DNA of 64,000 bases from Streptomyces sp. MMG1533 (lineage in GTDB: Bacteria; Actinomycetota; Actinomycetes; Streptomycetales; Streptomycetaceae), in contig NZ_LGDG01000245.1 in the NCBI RefSeq assembly GCF_001279775.1, positions 1 through 64,000 of the forward strand, read 5' to 3'. Under the pieces are notes generated by a model that searched no databases, was not told the DNA's origin, and saw only the letters and a program-made list of their open reading frames with translations. Made by a program: the position numbers and the translations under genes. Below are positions 33,360-41,797 of this stretch, in pieces. Numbering within the stretch: the first letter of the stretch is position 1; every line of letters begins with the position of its first letter.

Positions 33360-34598
33360 ATGGCCGAGGCAGACACCCGACTTGCCCCCGACGAGGCGGT
33401 CTACGGCTATCAGGACGACCGGGACGCCAAATGCCCCTTCGCCCCGCCGCCCGGGCTGCGCGCCCTGAACGAGAAGGCTCCCGTGTCCCGGGGCCGGATC
33501 TGGGACGGCAGCACCCCGTGGCTCGTCACCGGCCACGCCGCGCAGCGGGCCATCCTGTCCGACCCCCGGGTGAGCTCGAACGACAAGCAGGCCGGGTTCC
33601 CGTACCCGAACCAGGCCATGGCGGAGAACGCCCACCACCACCCGCTCACGATCTTCAACGCGGACGGCGCCGACCACACCCGGATCCGCCGCATGATGAC
33701 GCGCCCCTTCACGCGCCCTCGGATGGAGGCGCTGCGGCCGGAGATCCAGAAGTTCACCGACGACCTCATCGACAAGATGCTGGCGGGCCCCAAGCCGGTG
33801 GACCTCGTGACCGCGCTGGCGCTGCCGCTGCCCTCGCTGATGATCTGCGCGCTGCTCGGTGTGCCGTACTCGGACCACGACTTCTTCCAGGAGCACGCCT
33901 CCCTCGCCACCAGGAGCGACAAGACCGCCGAGGACGACCAGCGGGCGATGGCGGCGCTGGGCGGTTACCTGGCCAAGCTGATCCGGTCCAAGGTCGAGGA
34001 GCCGGCCGACGACGTGCTCTCGGACTTCGCCGCGCGGGTCAAGGCGGAGGAGCTCACCCTGCCCGAGGCCACCATGCTGGCCATGATCCTGCTGATCGCC
34101 GGTCACGAGACCAGCGCGACCATGATCACGCTGGGTACCGCCCTGCTGCTGGAGAACCCCGAGGAGCTGGCACGGCTGCGTGAGATCGACGACACGAAGG
34201 CCGTCGCGGGCGCCGTCGAGGAGATCCTGCGCTACCTGAGCGTCGCGCAGTTCGGTCAGCGACGGATCGCCAGTGAGGACTTCGAGTTCGAGGGCGTGGA
34301 CATCAAGGCCGGGGACGGCATCGTCGTCCCGCTGCCCGCCGGCAACTGGGACGCGCAGGCGTTCCCCGACCCGGAGAAGCTCGACCTCACCCGGGACGCA
34401 CGCCACCACCACGCGTTCGGCTGGGGCATCCACCAGTGCCTCGGCCAGCAGCTCGCCCGCATCGAGCTCCAGGTCGTCTACGGCACGCTCTACCGGCGCG
34501 TTCCGACCCTGCGCCTGGCGGTCGACCGCGACGAGCTCGTGTTCCGCCCGAGCGACTCGCTCGCCGCCGGCATCCGTGAGCTGCCGGTCACCTGGTAA
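33360..34598 (+). CDS. Cytochrome P450
   Basis: A 412-residue soluble bacterial P450. I-helix AGHETS (247-252) with the oxygen-activating Thr region, K-helix EILR (288-291) and heme loop FGWGIHQCLG with Cys360. It resembles the CYP105-like class by these motifs. With the preceding reductase and ferredoxin it forms a complete three-component hydroxylase, likely the first attack on the substrate of this cluster. GGAGGAGAGACC precedes ATG 33360. Confidence 0.93.
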   Translation: MAEADTRLAPDEAVYGYQDDRDAKCPFAPPPGLRALNEKAPVSRGRIWDGSTPWLVTGHAAQRAILSDPRVSSNDKQAGFPYPNQAMAENAHHHPLTIFNADGADHTRIRRMMTRPFTRPRMEALRPEIQKFTDDLIDKMLAGPKPVDLVTALALPLPSLMICALLGVPYSDHDFFQEHASLATRSDKTAEDDQRAMAALGGYLAKLIRSKVEEPADDVLSDFAARVKAEELTLPEATMLAMILLIAGHETSATMITLGTALLLENPEELARLREIDDTKAVAGAVEEILRYLSVAQFGQRRIASEDFEFEGVDIKAGDGIVVPLPAGNWDAQAFPDPEKLDLTRDARHHHAFGWGIHQCLGQQLARIELQVVYGTLYRRVPTLRLAVDRDELVFRPSDSLAAGIRELPVTW

Positions 34599-34633
34599 AT
34601 CGCACCCGCCCCGCACTTCAACAGGAGTCACAC

Positions 34634-35551
34634 ATGAGTGAGTTCAGCTTCGACGGACGCGTTGCGGTCGTCACCGGCGCCGGCCGTGGCATCGGCCGGG
34701 CACACGCCCGGCTCCTGGCGGAGCGCGGGGCGAAGGTCGTCGTCAACGACCTGGGCGGATCGATGGAGGGCGAGGGCGCCGACACCGGGCCCGCGCAGAA
34801 GGTCGTCGAGGAGATCCGCGCCGCCGGCGGCACCGCCGTGGCCGACACCCACGACGTGTCCACCCAGGAGGGCGGGGAGGCGATCATCGGCTCCGCGCTC
34901 GAGAACTTCGGCCGCATAGACGTCGTCGTCAACAACGCGGGCATCATCCGGTGGGCCGGGCTGCCCGAGGTCGACGCCGAGAACCTCGAACGCCACCTCG
35001 CCGTCCACCTCATCGGTTCCTTCAACACGATGCGGGCCGCCTGGCCGCACTTCGTCGAGCAGAGCTACGGCAGGGTCGTCCTGACCACCTCCAGCGGCAT
35101 GTTCGGTCTCGACAACAACCTGTCGTACGCGGCCGCGAAGGCGGGCACCGTCGGCCTCGCCCGCAGTGCCAAGCTGGCCGGCGAGCCGCACGGCATCAAG
35201 GTCAACCTGATCGCGCCGGCGGCCATGACGCGGATGGGCGGCGGCAGCGCCGAGGACGAGGACGCACCGTCGGCGCCGGGCATGCCGTACATGCCCTCGG
35301 ACGCGGTGGCGCCGATGGTCGCGTACCTCGCCCACGAGAGCTGCCCGGTCAGCGGGGAGATCTACACGGCCGGAGCCGGCCGCTTCGCGCGCCTCTTCCT
35401 CGCTTCCACCGAGGGCTACGTCCACGAGGACGGCCCGGCCACCGTCGAGGACGTGGCCCGGAACTGGGACGCGATCAACGACGAGAAGGGCTACTACGTG
35501 CCGTCCGACCTGATGGCGTGGTCCGGTTCCTTCCTCAAGCACCAGTTCTAG
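34634..35551 (+). CDS. SDR-family oxidoreductase (multifunctional-enzyme-type-2-like hydroxyacyl-CoA dehydrogenase)
   Basis: A 305-residue SDR of the peroxisomal MFE-2/HSD17B4 type: TGAGRGIGRAHA (14-25), VVNDLGGS, NNAGIIRW, TTSSGMFG, YAAAK, IAPAAMTRM. Longer than classical SDRs by a ~50-residue C-terminal extension with EGYVHEDGPATVEDVARNW, as in that subgroup. It would oxidise a (3R)-hydroxyacyl-CoA. It follows the P450 by 35 bases and ends the operon. Confidence 0.9.
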   Translation: MSEFSFDGRVAVVTGAGRGIGRAHARLLAERGAKVVVNDLGGSMEGEGADTGPAQKVVEEIRAAGGTAVADTHDVSTQEGGEAIIGSALENFGRIDVVVNNAGIIRWAGLPEVDAENLERHLAVHLIGSFNTMRAAWPHFVEQSYGRVVLTTSSGMFGLDNNLSYAAAKAGTVGLARSAKLAGEPHGIKVNLIAPAAMTRMGGGSAEDEDAPSAPGMPYMPSDAVAPMVAYLAHESCPVSGEIYTAGAGRFARLFLASTEGYVHEDGPATVEDVARNWDAINDEKGYYVPSDLMAWSGSFLKHQF

Positions 35552-35580
35552 GAGCCTCACAGGAGCGCAACCGGCAAGCC

Positions 35581-35859
35581 GTGCCCCCGCTCGGCGACCG
35601 GACCCCGGAGGCGTCCGGCGACGAACTCGTCGTGGTCCCGGAGCCGGGCGAACGGTGGCGGCCGGGCGCGGTCGCGGACGGCCGGCACATGCCCTTCGGT
35701 ACCCGGCCGTACGCCCGCGATCTTGCCCGGTCCGCCGGGATGCCGGGCGACGAGCCGAACGGGGGCAGCGACCAGAGCCGTCCGTGGCCGCTGTCCGGCC
35801 GGGGCCCGGCGGGTGTGGTCCGGGCGGCCTTCGCCCTCTCAGGAGGCGCCTTCGCGTGA
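35581..35859 (+). CDS. Hypothetical ORF after the SDR gene, possible gene remnant
   Basis: A 92-residue frame from GTG 35581 (AGGAG at 35569-35574) to TGA 35859. Nearly all third positions are G or C, as in real genes here, and it reads VPPLGDRTPEASGDELVVVP at its start. No family is recognised. It fills much of the 424-base gap 35552-35975, which otherwise shows nothing. It may be a small gene, the tail of a deleted gene, or chance. Confidence 0.3.
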   Translation: MPPLGDRTPEASGDELVVVPEPGERWRPGAVADGRHMPFGTRPYARDLARSAGMPGDEPNGGSDQSRPWPLSGRGPAGVVRAAFALSGGAFA

Positions 35860-35975
35860 CCTGTCGAACGGACGGTCGCCGGGTCGAAGGCGACCCCGGC
35901 CCGTCCCACTCGCCGGACGCCCATGCGCCGGACCGCATCGGGCACCTGGCGAGGAAGTCCGCCGCAAGTTGCCGC

Positions 35976-37652
35976 TTACGCGCCCGTGGATCCGGCCCCG
36001 CGACGAGATCCGAGCCGGAGAACGTCGAGCGCGGTGAGCGCCACATGCAGTTCGGTGCGCTGTTCGCCGGATTCGAGGTCGCGGTCGAGGAGGCGCTCGA
36101 TGGTGCGCAGACGTTGGTAGACGGTCTCCCGGGAGAGGCCGCCGCGGCGTGCGGCGGTCGTCTTGTTGCCTGCCGCGTCCAGGTAGTGGCGCAGGGTCGT
36201 CAGCAGATCGGTGCCGTGCCGGGTGTCGTGGTCGATCAGGGGGCCGAGCTGCCGTTCGGCGTAGTCCTGGATCCGGGTGTCCTCGCGCAGTGCGTACAGC
36301 AGGCGGCGCAGCCCGATGTCGGACAGCTCGTGGAAGGCGCGGTCCGCGGGGAGTGGCTGGCCCGGCACGGTGGCCTCGGCGACGCGGCCCGCCTGGTGGA
36401 AGGAGCGGGCCGCGTCGGAGAGGTCCGGGACCTCGGAGCCGACGCTCACGACCGCCTGCGGGGCCAGATCCAGCACGGTCCGGCTCAGCCGTGCGGCGAC
36501 GGGACGCCACTTCTGCGAGGGGCCCAGGGCCAGCAGGACGCCGAGGCGGCCGGGGGCCAGCTCGCCGACGAGTGCCGGGACTCCCGCGGTCCGGAGCTCC
36601 TGGGACACCCGGGTCTCCGGTCCGGAGGCCGGGTGTCCCGCGCCCAGGTCGACGAGGATCGCCAGGAAGCCGCGGCCGTCCTCGCAGGGCAGGCCGAGCG
36701 CGGCGCAGCGGGCGCGGGCGTCCCCGGGGGAGCGGTGGCGCTGTTCGACCAGGTCGCGCAGGGCGTTGCGGTGTGCCGTGTGTTCCCAGGACGTGGGGTG
36801 GATGAGGCGGGCAACGGTCAGGGCCATCGCCGTTCTCTCCAGAACGGTGCGGTGTTCCGGCCCGAAAGCCGGCCCGATGCCCGGCGCGGGGAGCATGACC
36901 ACGTGGCCCCAGCGTTCGCCCTGGTACTCCACGGGCGCGACGAGCCGGCCCTCGGGCTCACGCCCGCCCACGTGGTCGCCGCGCGCGGTCGCCCGGGAGC
37001 GCTGCTCCCAGTCCGTGAGCGCGTCTTCGACCGTGCTTCCGGAGGGCTCGCAGATCAGCGCCTGGTGTACGAGGTTCTCCAGGACGACGGTGTGTCCGCT
37101 CATCTCCGCCGCGGCGCGTACGACGTCCTCGGGGCCGGCACCGCGCAGCGTCAGGGCGGTGAACGCCTCGTGGATGCGCTGGGCCCGGCGCATCGCGTCC
37201 GCCTGGTTGCCGAGGATGAGGGCGTGGACCACCTGGGTGACCTCAAGGAAGTTGACGTCCCTGGCCAGCGTGACGAGTGGCAGGCCGCGGGCACGGCAGG
37301 CGTGGACGAGCGGCTCGGGCGGGCGGTGGTAGCGCCGTACGAGTTCGATGACCAGGGCCGTGGCGCCGACGTCGGCGAGTTCGTCGACGTACCGGCGTAC
37401 GCCCGCCGCGTCCTCGGGCAGGGGCATGCCGGTGGTCAGGACGAGTTCGCCGCCCTTGAGGAAGGAGGCGGGGTCGGTCAGTTCGGTGATGTGGACCCAG
37501 CGGACCGGCCGGTCGAGGAGGAGCGCCCCGGTGACGACCTGCGGCTGTCCCGCGGCAAGGACGGGGAGCGCCAGGACGTCGGAGACGGTGAGGGGTCGGC
37601 CGTTCGTGGGCGGGTCCGTGCCGGGCGGCCGGGCCGTCCCGTCGTCGCTCAT
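35976..37652 (-). CDS. PucR/CdaR-family transcriptional regulator
   Basis: A 558-residue regulator. N-terminal PucR domain (LTVSDVLALPVLAAGQPQVV, WVHITELTDPASFLKGGELVLTTG in key parts), central GGDEF-like segment and C-terminal helix-turn-helix (YLDAAGNKTTAARRGGLSRETVYQRL). ATG 37652 has GGGAGG seven bases before it. It is divergent from the damaged aminotransferase/semialdehyde dehydrogenase operon; PucR-type regulators commonly control such GABA/putrescine/beta-alanine genes in Streptomyces, so that is its probable former target. Confidence 0.9.
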   Translation of the reverse strand: MSDDGTARPPGTDPPTNGRPLTVSDVLALPVLAAGQPQVVTGALLLDRPVRWVHITELTDPASFLKGGELVLTTGMPLPEDAAGVRRYVDELADVGATALVIELVRRYHRPPEPLVHACRARGLPLVTLARDVNFLEVTQVVHALILGNQADAMRRAQRIHEAFTALTLRGAGPEDVVRAAAEMSGHTVVLENLVHQALICEPSGSTVEDALTDWEQRSRATARGDHVGGREPEGRLVAPVEYQGERWGHVVMLPAPGIGPAFGPEHRTVLERTAMALTVARLIHPTSWEHTAHRNALRDLVEQRHRSPGDARARCAALGLPCEDGRGFLAILVDLGAGHPASGPETRVSQELRTAGVPALVGELAPGRLGVLLALGPSQKWRPVAARLSRTVLDLAPQAVVSVGSEVPDLSDAARSFHQAGRVAEATVPGQPLPADRAFHELSDIGLRRLLYALREDTRIQDYAERQLGPLIDHDTRHGTDLLTTLRHYLDAAGNKTTAARRGGLSRETVYQRLRTIERLLDRDLESGEQRTELHVALTALDVLRLGSRRGAGSTGA

Positions 37653-37877
37653 GGTGCCTCCCTGTGTGCCCGGACACTGTGACAAGCGGGGCTGACCTGC
37701 GCAAGAGCGGCCCGAGGGCCGTAGGTGTCCTGCCGGGGGCGGCGCCCCCGACCGGGGTGGTTGACACAACGTCCGAACACCGCGTCCGCGCCGGACACAT
37801 CACTCGTTGTCGCCCTCCGGGGCGGCCGAGATGCTGGGAGGCCGGAACAGACCACAACGTACGGCCGGGAGACGAAC

Positions 37878-39078
37878 ATGACCGCACTGTCGCCGCACCT
37901 TCGCCAGGCCACGCCCGTGGTGGCGGTCCGGGGCGAGGGCGTCCACCTCTACGGCGAGGACCGCCGGGATCGGTGTCACCAGCACCGGGCACTGCCACCC
38001 CAAGGTCGTGGCAGCCGCCCAGGAGCAGGTGGCCACGCTCGTCCACGGCCAGTACACGACGGTCATGCACCAGCCGCTGCGGCGTCTGGTCGACAAGCTC
38101 GGCGAGGTACTGCCGACCGGGCTGGACAGCCTGTTCTTCTCCAACTCGGGCAGTGAGGCCGTCGAGTCGGCGCTGCGGCTGGCCCGTCAGGCCACCGGCC
38201 GGCCGAACGTCCTGGTCTGCCACGGCGGCTTCCACGGCCGGACCGTGGCCGCCGCCTCCATGACCACCTCGGGCACCCGCTTCCGGTCCGGCTTCTCGCC
38301 GTTGATGAGCGGGGTGGTGGTCACCCCCTTCCCGACGGCCTTCCGCTACGGCTGGGACGAGGAGACCGCGACCCGCTTCGCCCTCCAGGAGCTCGACTAC
38401 ACCCTCCAGACCATCTCCTCGCCCGCCGACACGGCCGCCGTCATCGTCGAGCCGGTGCTCGGCGAGGGCGGCTACGTGCCCGCGACCCGCGCCTTCCTGG
38501 AGGGGCTGCGGGAGCGGGCCGACCGGCACGGCTTCCTGCTGATCCTCGACGAGGTACAGACCGGCGTGGGCCGCACCGGCCGGTTCTGGGGGCACGACCA
38601 CTTCGGCGTCACGCCCGACATCCTGATCACCGCCAAGGGGCTGGCCAGCGGTTTCCCGATCTCCGGAATCGCCGCCTCCGAGGAGCTGATGAGCAAGGCG
38701 TGGCCGGGCTCGCAGGGCGGGACGTACGGCGCCAACGCGGTGGCGTGCGCCGCCGCCTGCGCCACGCTCGACGTCGTACGCGACGAGAAGCTCGTCGAGA
38801 ACGCCGAGGCGATGGGCAAGCGGCTGCGGCACGGCCTGGAGGCGGTGGCCGACCGGACGCCGGCCATCGGGGACGTGCGCGGACTCGGGCTGATGCTGGC
38901 CACCGAGTTCGTCACCGAGGACGGCGGCCCCGACCCGGAGACCGCCGCCCGCGTGGCCTGGAACCAGGTGGTGCGGATGATCCCGGCACTCGTCGTCGAC
39001 GAGGTGGCGGTGGACGAGGGCCTCCAGGCGTGGGCGGCCGCGGTGGCGACCGGCACCTCGGGAGCGTCGGCGCGATGA
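37878..39078 (+). pseudogene. GABA/omega-aminotransferase (class III), with internal deletions
   Basis: Start ATG 37878 gives LSPHLRQATPVVAVRGEGVHLYGED, then the frame is lost. From about 37968 the correct protein resumes in another frame as AGIGVTSTGHCHPKVVAAAQ and continues (SNSGSEAVESALRLAR, PLP lysine in TAKGLASGFP) to 39078. The family sequence between GED and AGIG (typically GRRYLDFT) is absent, so about 23 bases are missing. A second, in-frame gap of about 15 codons lies near 38955, where ETAARV joins AWNQVVRMIP directly. The stop overlaps the next start (ATGA). Either a real pseudogene or assembly/sequence loss. Confidence 0.8.
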
Positions 39079-39723
39079 CGGACGCCACCGGTGCCCCGGC
39101 GGTGCCGAGGGACGCCGCCGGTGCCCCGGCCCCGGCAACGGACCCCACCGCTGCCGTGGAGCGTCTGGTGGCCTCGATCGCCGAGAGCGCCCCCGGCCTG
39201 CGGGTGGATTCGGGTCCGGGGCGCACCGGACCGTACGCCTACGACGCCTCCAACTACCGCGTGCCGCCACGGGCCGTGGCCTTCCCCCGGACCGCCGCCG
39301 ACGTGTCCGCGGTGCTGCGGGCCTGCCGCGCGGCGGGCGTCCCGGTCACCGCGCGCGGCGGCGGCACCAGCATGGCGGGCAACGCCGTGGGACCGGGCGT
39401 CGTCCTGGACCTCTCCCGGCACATGAACCGGATCCTCGCCATCGACCCGCAGGCGCGCACCGCGCGCGTCGAGGCCGGAGTGGTCCTCGACGCGCTGCGG
39501 GACGCGGCCGGCGAGCACGGGCTCACCTTCGGCCCCGACCCCTCCTCGCACAGTCGCTGCACCCTCGGCGGAATGATCGGCAACGACGCGTGCGGCAACC
39601 GTTCCGTACGGCACGGGCGGACCAGCGGCCACGTTCCATCTCGCCGGCGGCCGGGGCATCCGCGCCGTCCACCTCGCAGAACTGCTGGACCCCGCTGCCG
39701 ATCAGCCAGGAGAGACACCGTGA
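39075..39723 (+). pseudogene. FAD-linked oxidase (GlcD/FAD-FeS oxidoreductase type), most of the gene deleted
   Basis: From ATG 39075 the N-terminal PCMH FAD-binding part is well conserved (RVPPRAVAFPRTAADVSAVL, ARGGGTSMAGNAVGPGVVLDL, GNDACGNRSVRHGRTS) for about 184 residues. At about 39626 the frame changes to ATFHLAGGRGIRAVHLAELL, which looks like the extreme C-terminus of the roughly 950-residue FAD/4Fe-4S oxidases, and stops at TGA 39721-39723, overlapping the next GTG start. So the two ends of a large gene are fused and more than 2 kb of its middle is missing. Confidence 0.75.
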
Positions 39724-41143
39724 GCATCATCGACGACGTACCCAAGCAGCTGTTCATCGGCGGCACCTGGGCGGACGCCACGGACGGCGCCACCCTGCCC
39801 GTCGACAACCCGGCGACCGGCGAGGTCATCGCCCACGTCGCCGACGCGGGCACGAAGGACGCCCGGCTGGCCGAGGACGCGGCCGTCGCGGCACAGCAGG
39901 AGTGGGCCCGTACGGCACCCCGCGCGCGCAGTGAGATCCTGCGCCGCGCCTACGAGATCATCCTCTCCCGCACCGACGAGCTCGCCCTGCTGATGACCAC
40001 CGAGATGGGCAAGCCGCTCGCCGAGGCCCGGGGCGAGGTGGCGTACGCCGCCGAGTTCTTCCGCTGGTTCTCGGAAGAGGCGGTCCGCATCGACGGCGGC
40101 TACGGCACGCTGCCCGACGGCCGCAACCGCATGCTGCTCTCCCGCCGCCCGGTCGGCCCCTGTCTGCTGATCACCCCCTGGAACTTCCCGCTGGCCATGG
40201 GCACCCGCGCTGCACGATGGTGCTCAAGCCCGCCCCGCAGACCCCGCTGTCCAGCCTCGCCCTGGCCGGGATCCTCACTGAGGCGGGGCTGCCGGACGGC
40301 GTGCTCAACGTCGTCACCACCTCCCGCGCAGGGGAAGTGGTCGAGCCGCTGCTGCGCGGCGGCCGCATCCGCAAACTGTCCTTCACCGGCTCCACGCAGG
40401 TCGGACGGCTGCTGCTCGCCCAGTGCGCCGACACGGTCGTACGGACCTCGATGGAGCTGGGCGGCAACGCGCCGTTCATCGTCTTCGACGACGCCGACCT
40501 GGACGTGGCCGTCGACGGTGCGATGGCCGCCAAGATGCGCAACATGGGCGAGGCGTGCACGGCCGCCAACCGCTTCTTCGTGCACCGCTCGGTGGCGGAG
40601 GAGTTCGGGCGGCGGCTCGCGGAGCGGATGGGCGCGCTGGTCGTCGGTCCCGGGACGCGCGACGGGGTGGACGTCGGGCCGCTGATCGACGACGCGGGCC
40701 GCGCCAAGGTGGCGGAACTGGTCGGCGACGCCGTGGAGCGCGGCGCCCGGCTGCTCGTCGGCGGCCGTACTCCCGAAGGACCGGGCCGCTTCTACCCGCC
40801 GACCGTGCTCGCCGACGTCGCGCCTGACAGCCGCCTGATGGACACGGAGATCTTCGGACCCGTGGCCGCGATCCTCACCTTCGACGACGAGGACGAGGTC
40901 GTGGGCCGCGCCAACGACACCCCCTGGGGCCTGGTCGGCTACATCTTCACCGAGGGCCTGGACCGCGCCCTTCGGGTCGGCGAACGCCTGGAGGTGGGCA
41001 TGGTCGGCCTCAACACCGGGCTCGTGTCCAACCCGGCCGCGCCGTTCGGCGGCGTCAAGCAGTCCGGGCTGGGCCGGGAGGGCGGCCGGCTCGGCATCGA
41101 GGAGTTCCTGGAGTACCAGTACCTGGCAATCCCGGTGAGGTGA
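39720..41143 (+). pseudogene. Succinic-semialdehyde/aldehyde dehydrogenase (NAD(P)), frameshifting deletion
   Basis: GTG 39720 starts SIIDDVPKQLFIGGTWADA; the protein is conserved through ITPWNFPLAMGTR, where frame is lost at about 40207. From 40209 it resumes in another frame as CTMVLKPAPQTPLSS and contains the catalytic Glu (MELGGNAP) and Cys (GEACTAANRFF), ending KQSGLGREGGRLGIEEFLEY. The family segment KxxPALAAG between the two parts is missing, about 25 bases. Total length plus the gap equals the usual ~484 residues. GTGA overlap links it to the gene before. Confidence 0.82.
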
Positions 41144-41155
41144 GGTGAGGTGAGG

Positions 41156-41173
41156 GCGCCCCGACAGGGGCGC
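41156..41173 (+). terminator. Hairpin after the semialdehyde dehydrogenase gene
   Basis: GCGCCCC-GACA-GGGGCGC, a seven-pair stem 13 bases after the stop, preceded by a GTGAG GTGAG GTGAG run. Typical short actinomycete terminator without T-tract. Confidence 0.6.
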
Positions 41174-41267
41174 GGGGGCCACCGTCGGCGCCACCGCCCT
41201 GCCCCGCTTCACCAAGACCGCATCGGCCGCCACTGCGGTCCTCGACGCCTGAACCCGGCGGGCTCGG

Positions 41268-41681
41268 TCAGCTCTTCGGCTGGATGATGTTGACCATCCA
41301 GGGGATGCCGAATCGGTCGGTGCACATGCCGAACACGTCGCCCCACATCTGCTTCTCCAGTGGGACGGACACGGAACCGCCGGCGGACAGCTTCTCCCAG
41401 TAGCCGCGCAGTTCCGTGTCGTCGTCGCCGCTGAGGCTTACCGAGAAGTTGTTGCCCGGGGTGTTTTCCATGCCCGGTGGGGTGTCGGCGCCCATCAGGG
41501 TGAAGCCGCTCGGGGTCTCCAGCATGCCGTGCATGATCTTGTCGGACTCCGGGGTGTCCTGCCGGCCGAACTCCCCGTAGGTGTTGGCCTTCAGGGTGCC
41601 GCCGAAGACCTCCTTGTAGAACTCCATCGCCTGCCGGGCGTCGCCGCCGAAGCTGAGGTACGGGTTGAGGCGCGAGGCCAT
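41268..41681 (-). CDS. PhnB-like VOC-superfamily protein
   Basis: A 137-residue glyoxalase/bleomycin-resistance-fold protein of the PhnB-like group: NPYLSFGGDARQAMEFYKEVFGG, IMHGMLETPSGFTLMGAD, MWGDVFGMCTDRFGIPWMVN. Such proteins are common, mostly uncharacterised, and lack the full metal triad. GGAGG precedes ATG 41681. No functional link to its neighbours is visible. Confidence 0.87.
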   Translation of the reverse strand: MASRLNPYLSFGGDARQAMEFYKEVFGGTLKANTYGEFGRQDTPESDKIMHGMLETPSGFTLMGADTPPGMENTPGNNFSVSLSGDDDTELRGYWEKLSAGGSVSVPLEKQMWGDVFGMCTDRFGIPWMVNIIQPKS

Positions 41682-41797
41682 GAAAACCTCCGAAAACGGG
41701 CTGAATGGTCCGATGCGCGCAGACTAGCGCGGACCACTGACAACGGCCTCCCGTGCGGTCTCGCACCCTCCGGCCACCGGCCACGGCGGACGAGGCA

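Noticed and set aside
35535..35945. Antisense ORF opposite the 35.6-35.9 kb candidate gene
   Set aside because: Composition rich in Ser/Pro/Arg with poor third-position bias; the plus-strand frame is more gene-like.
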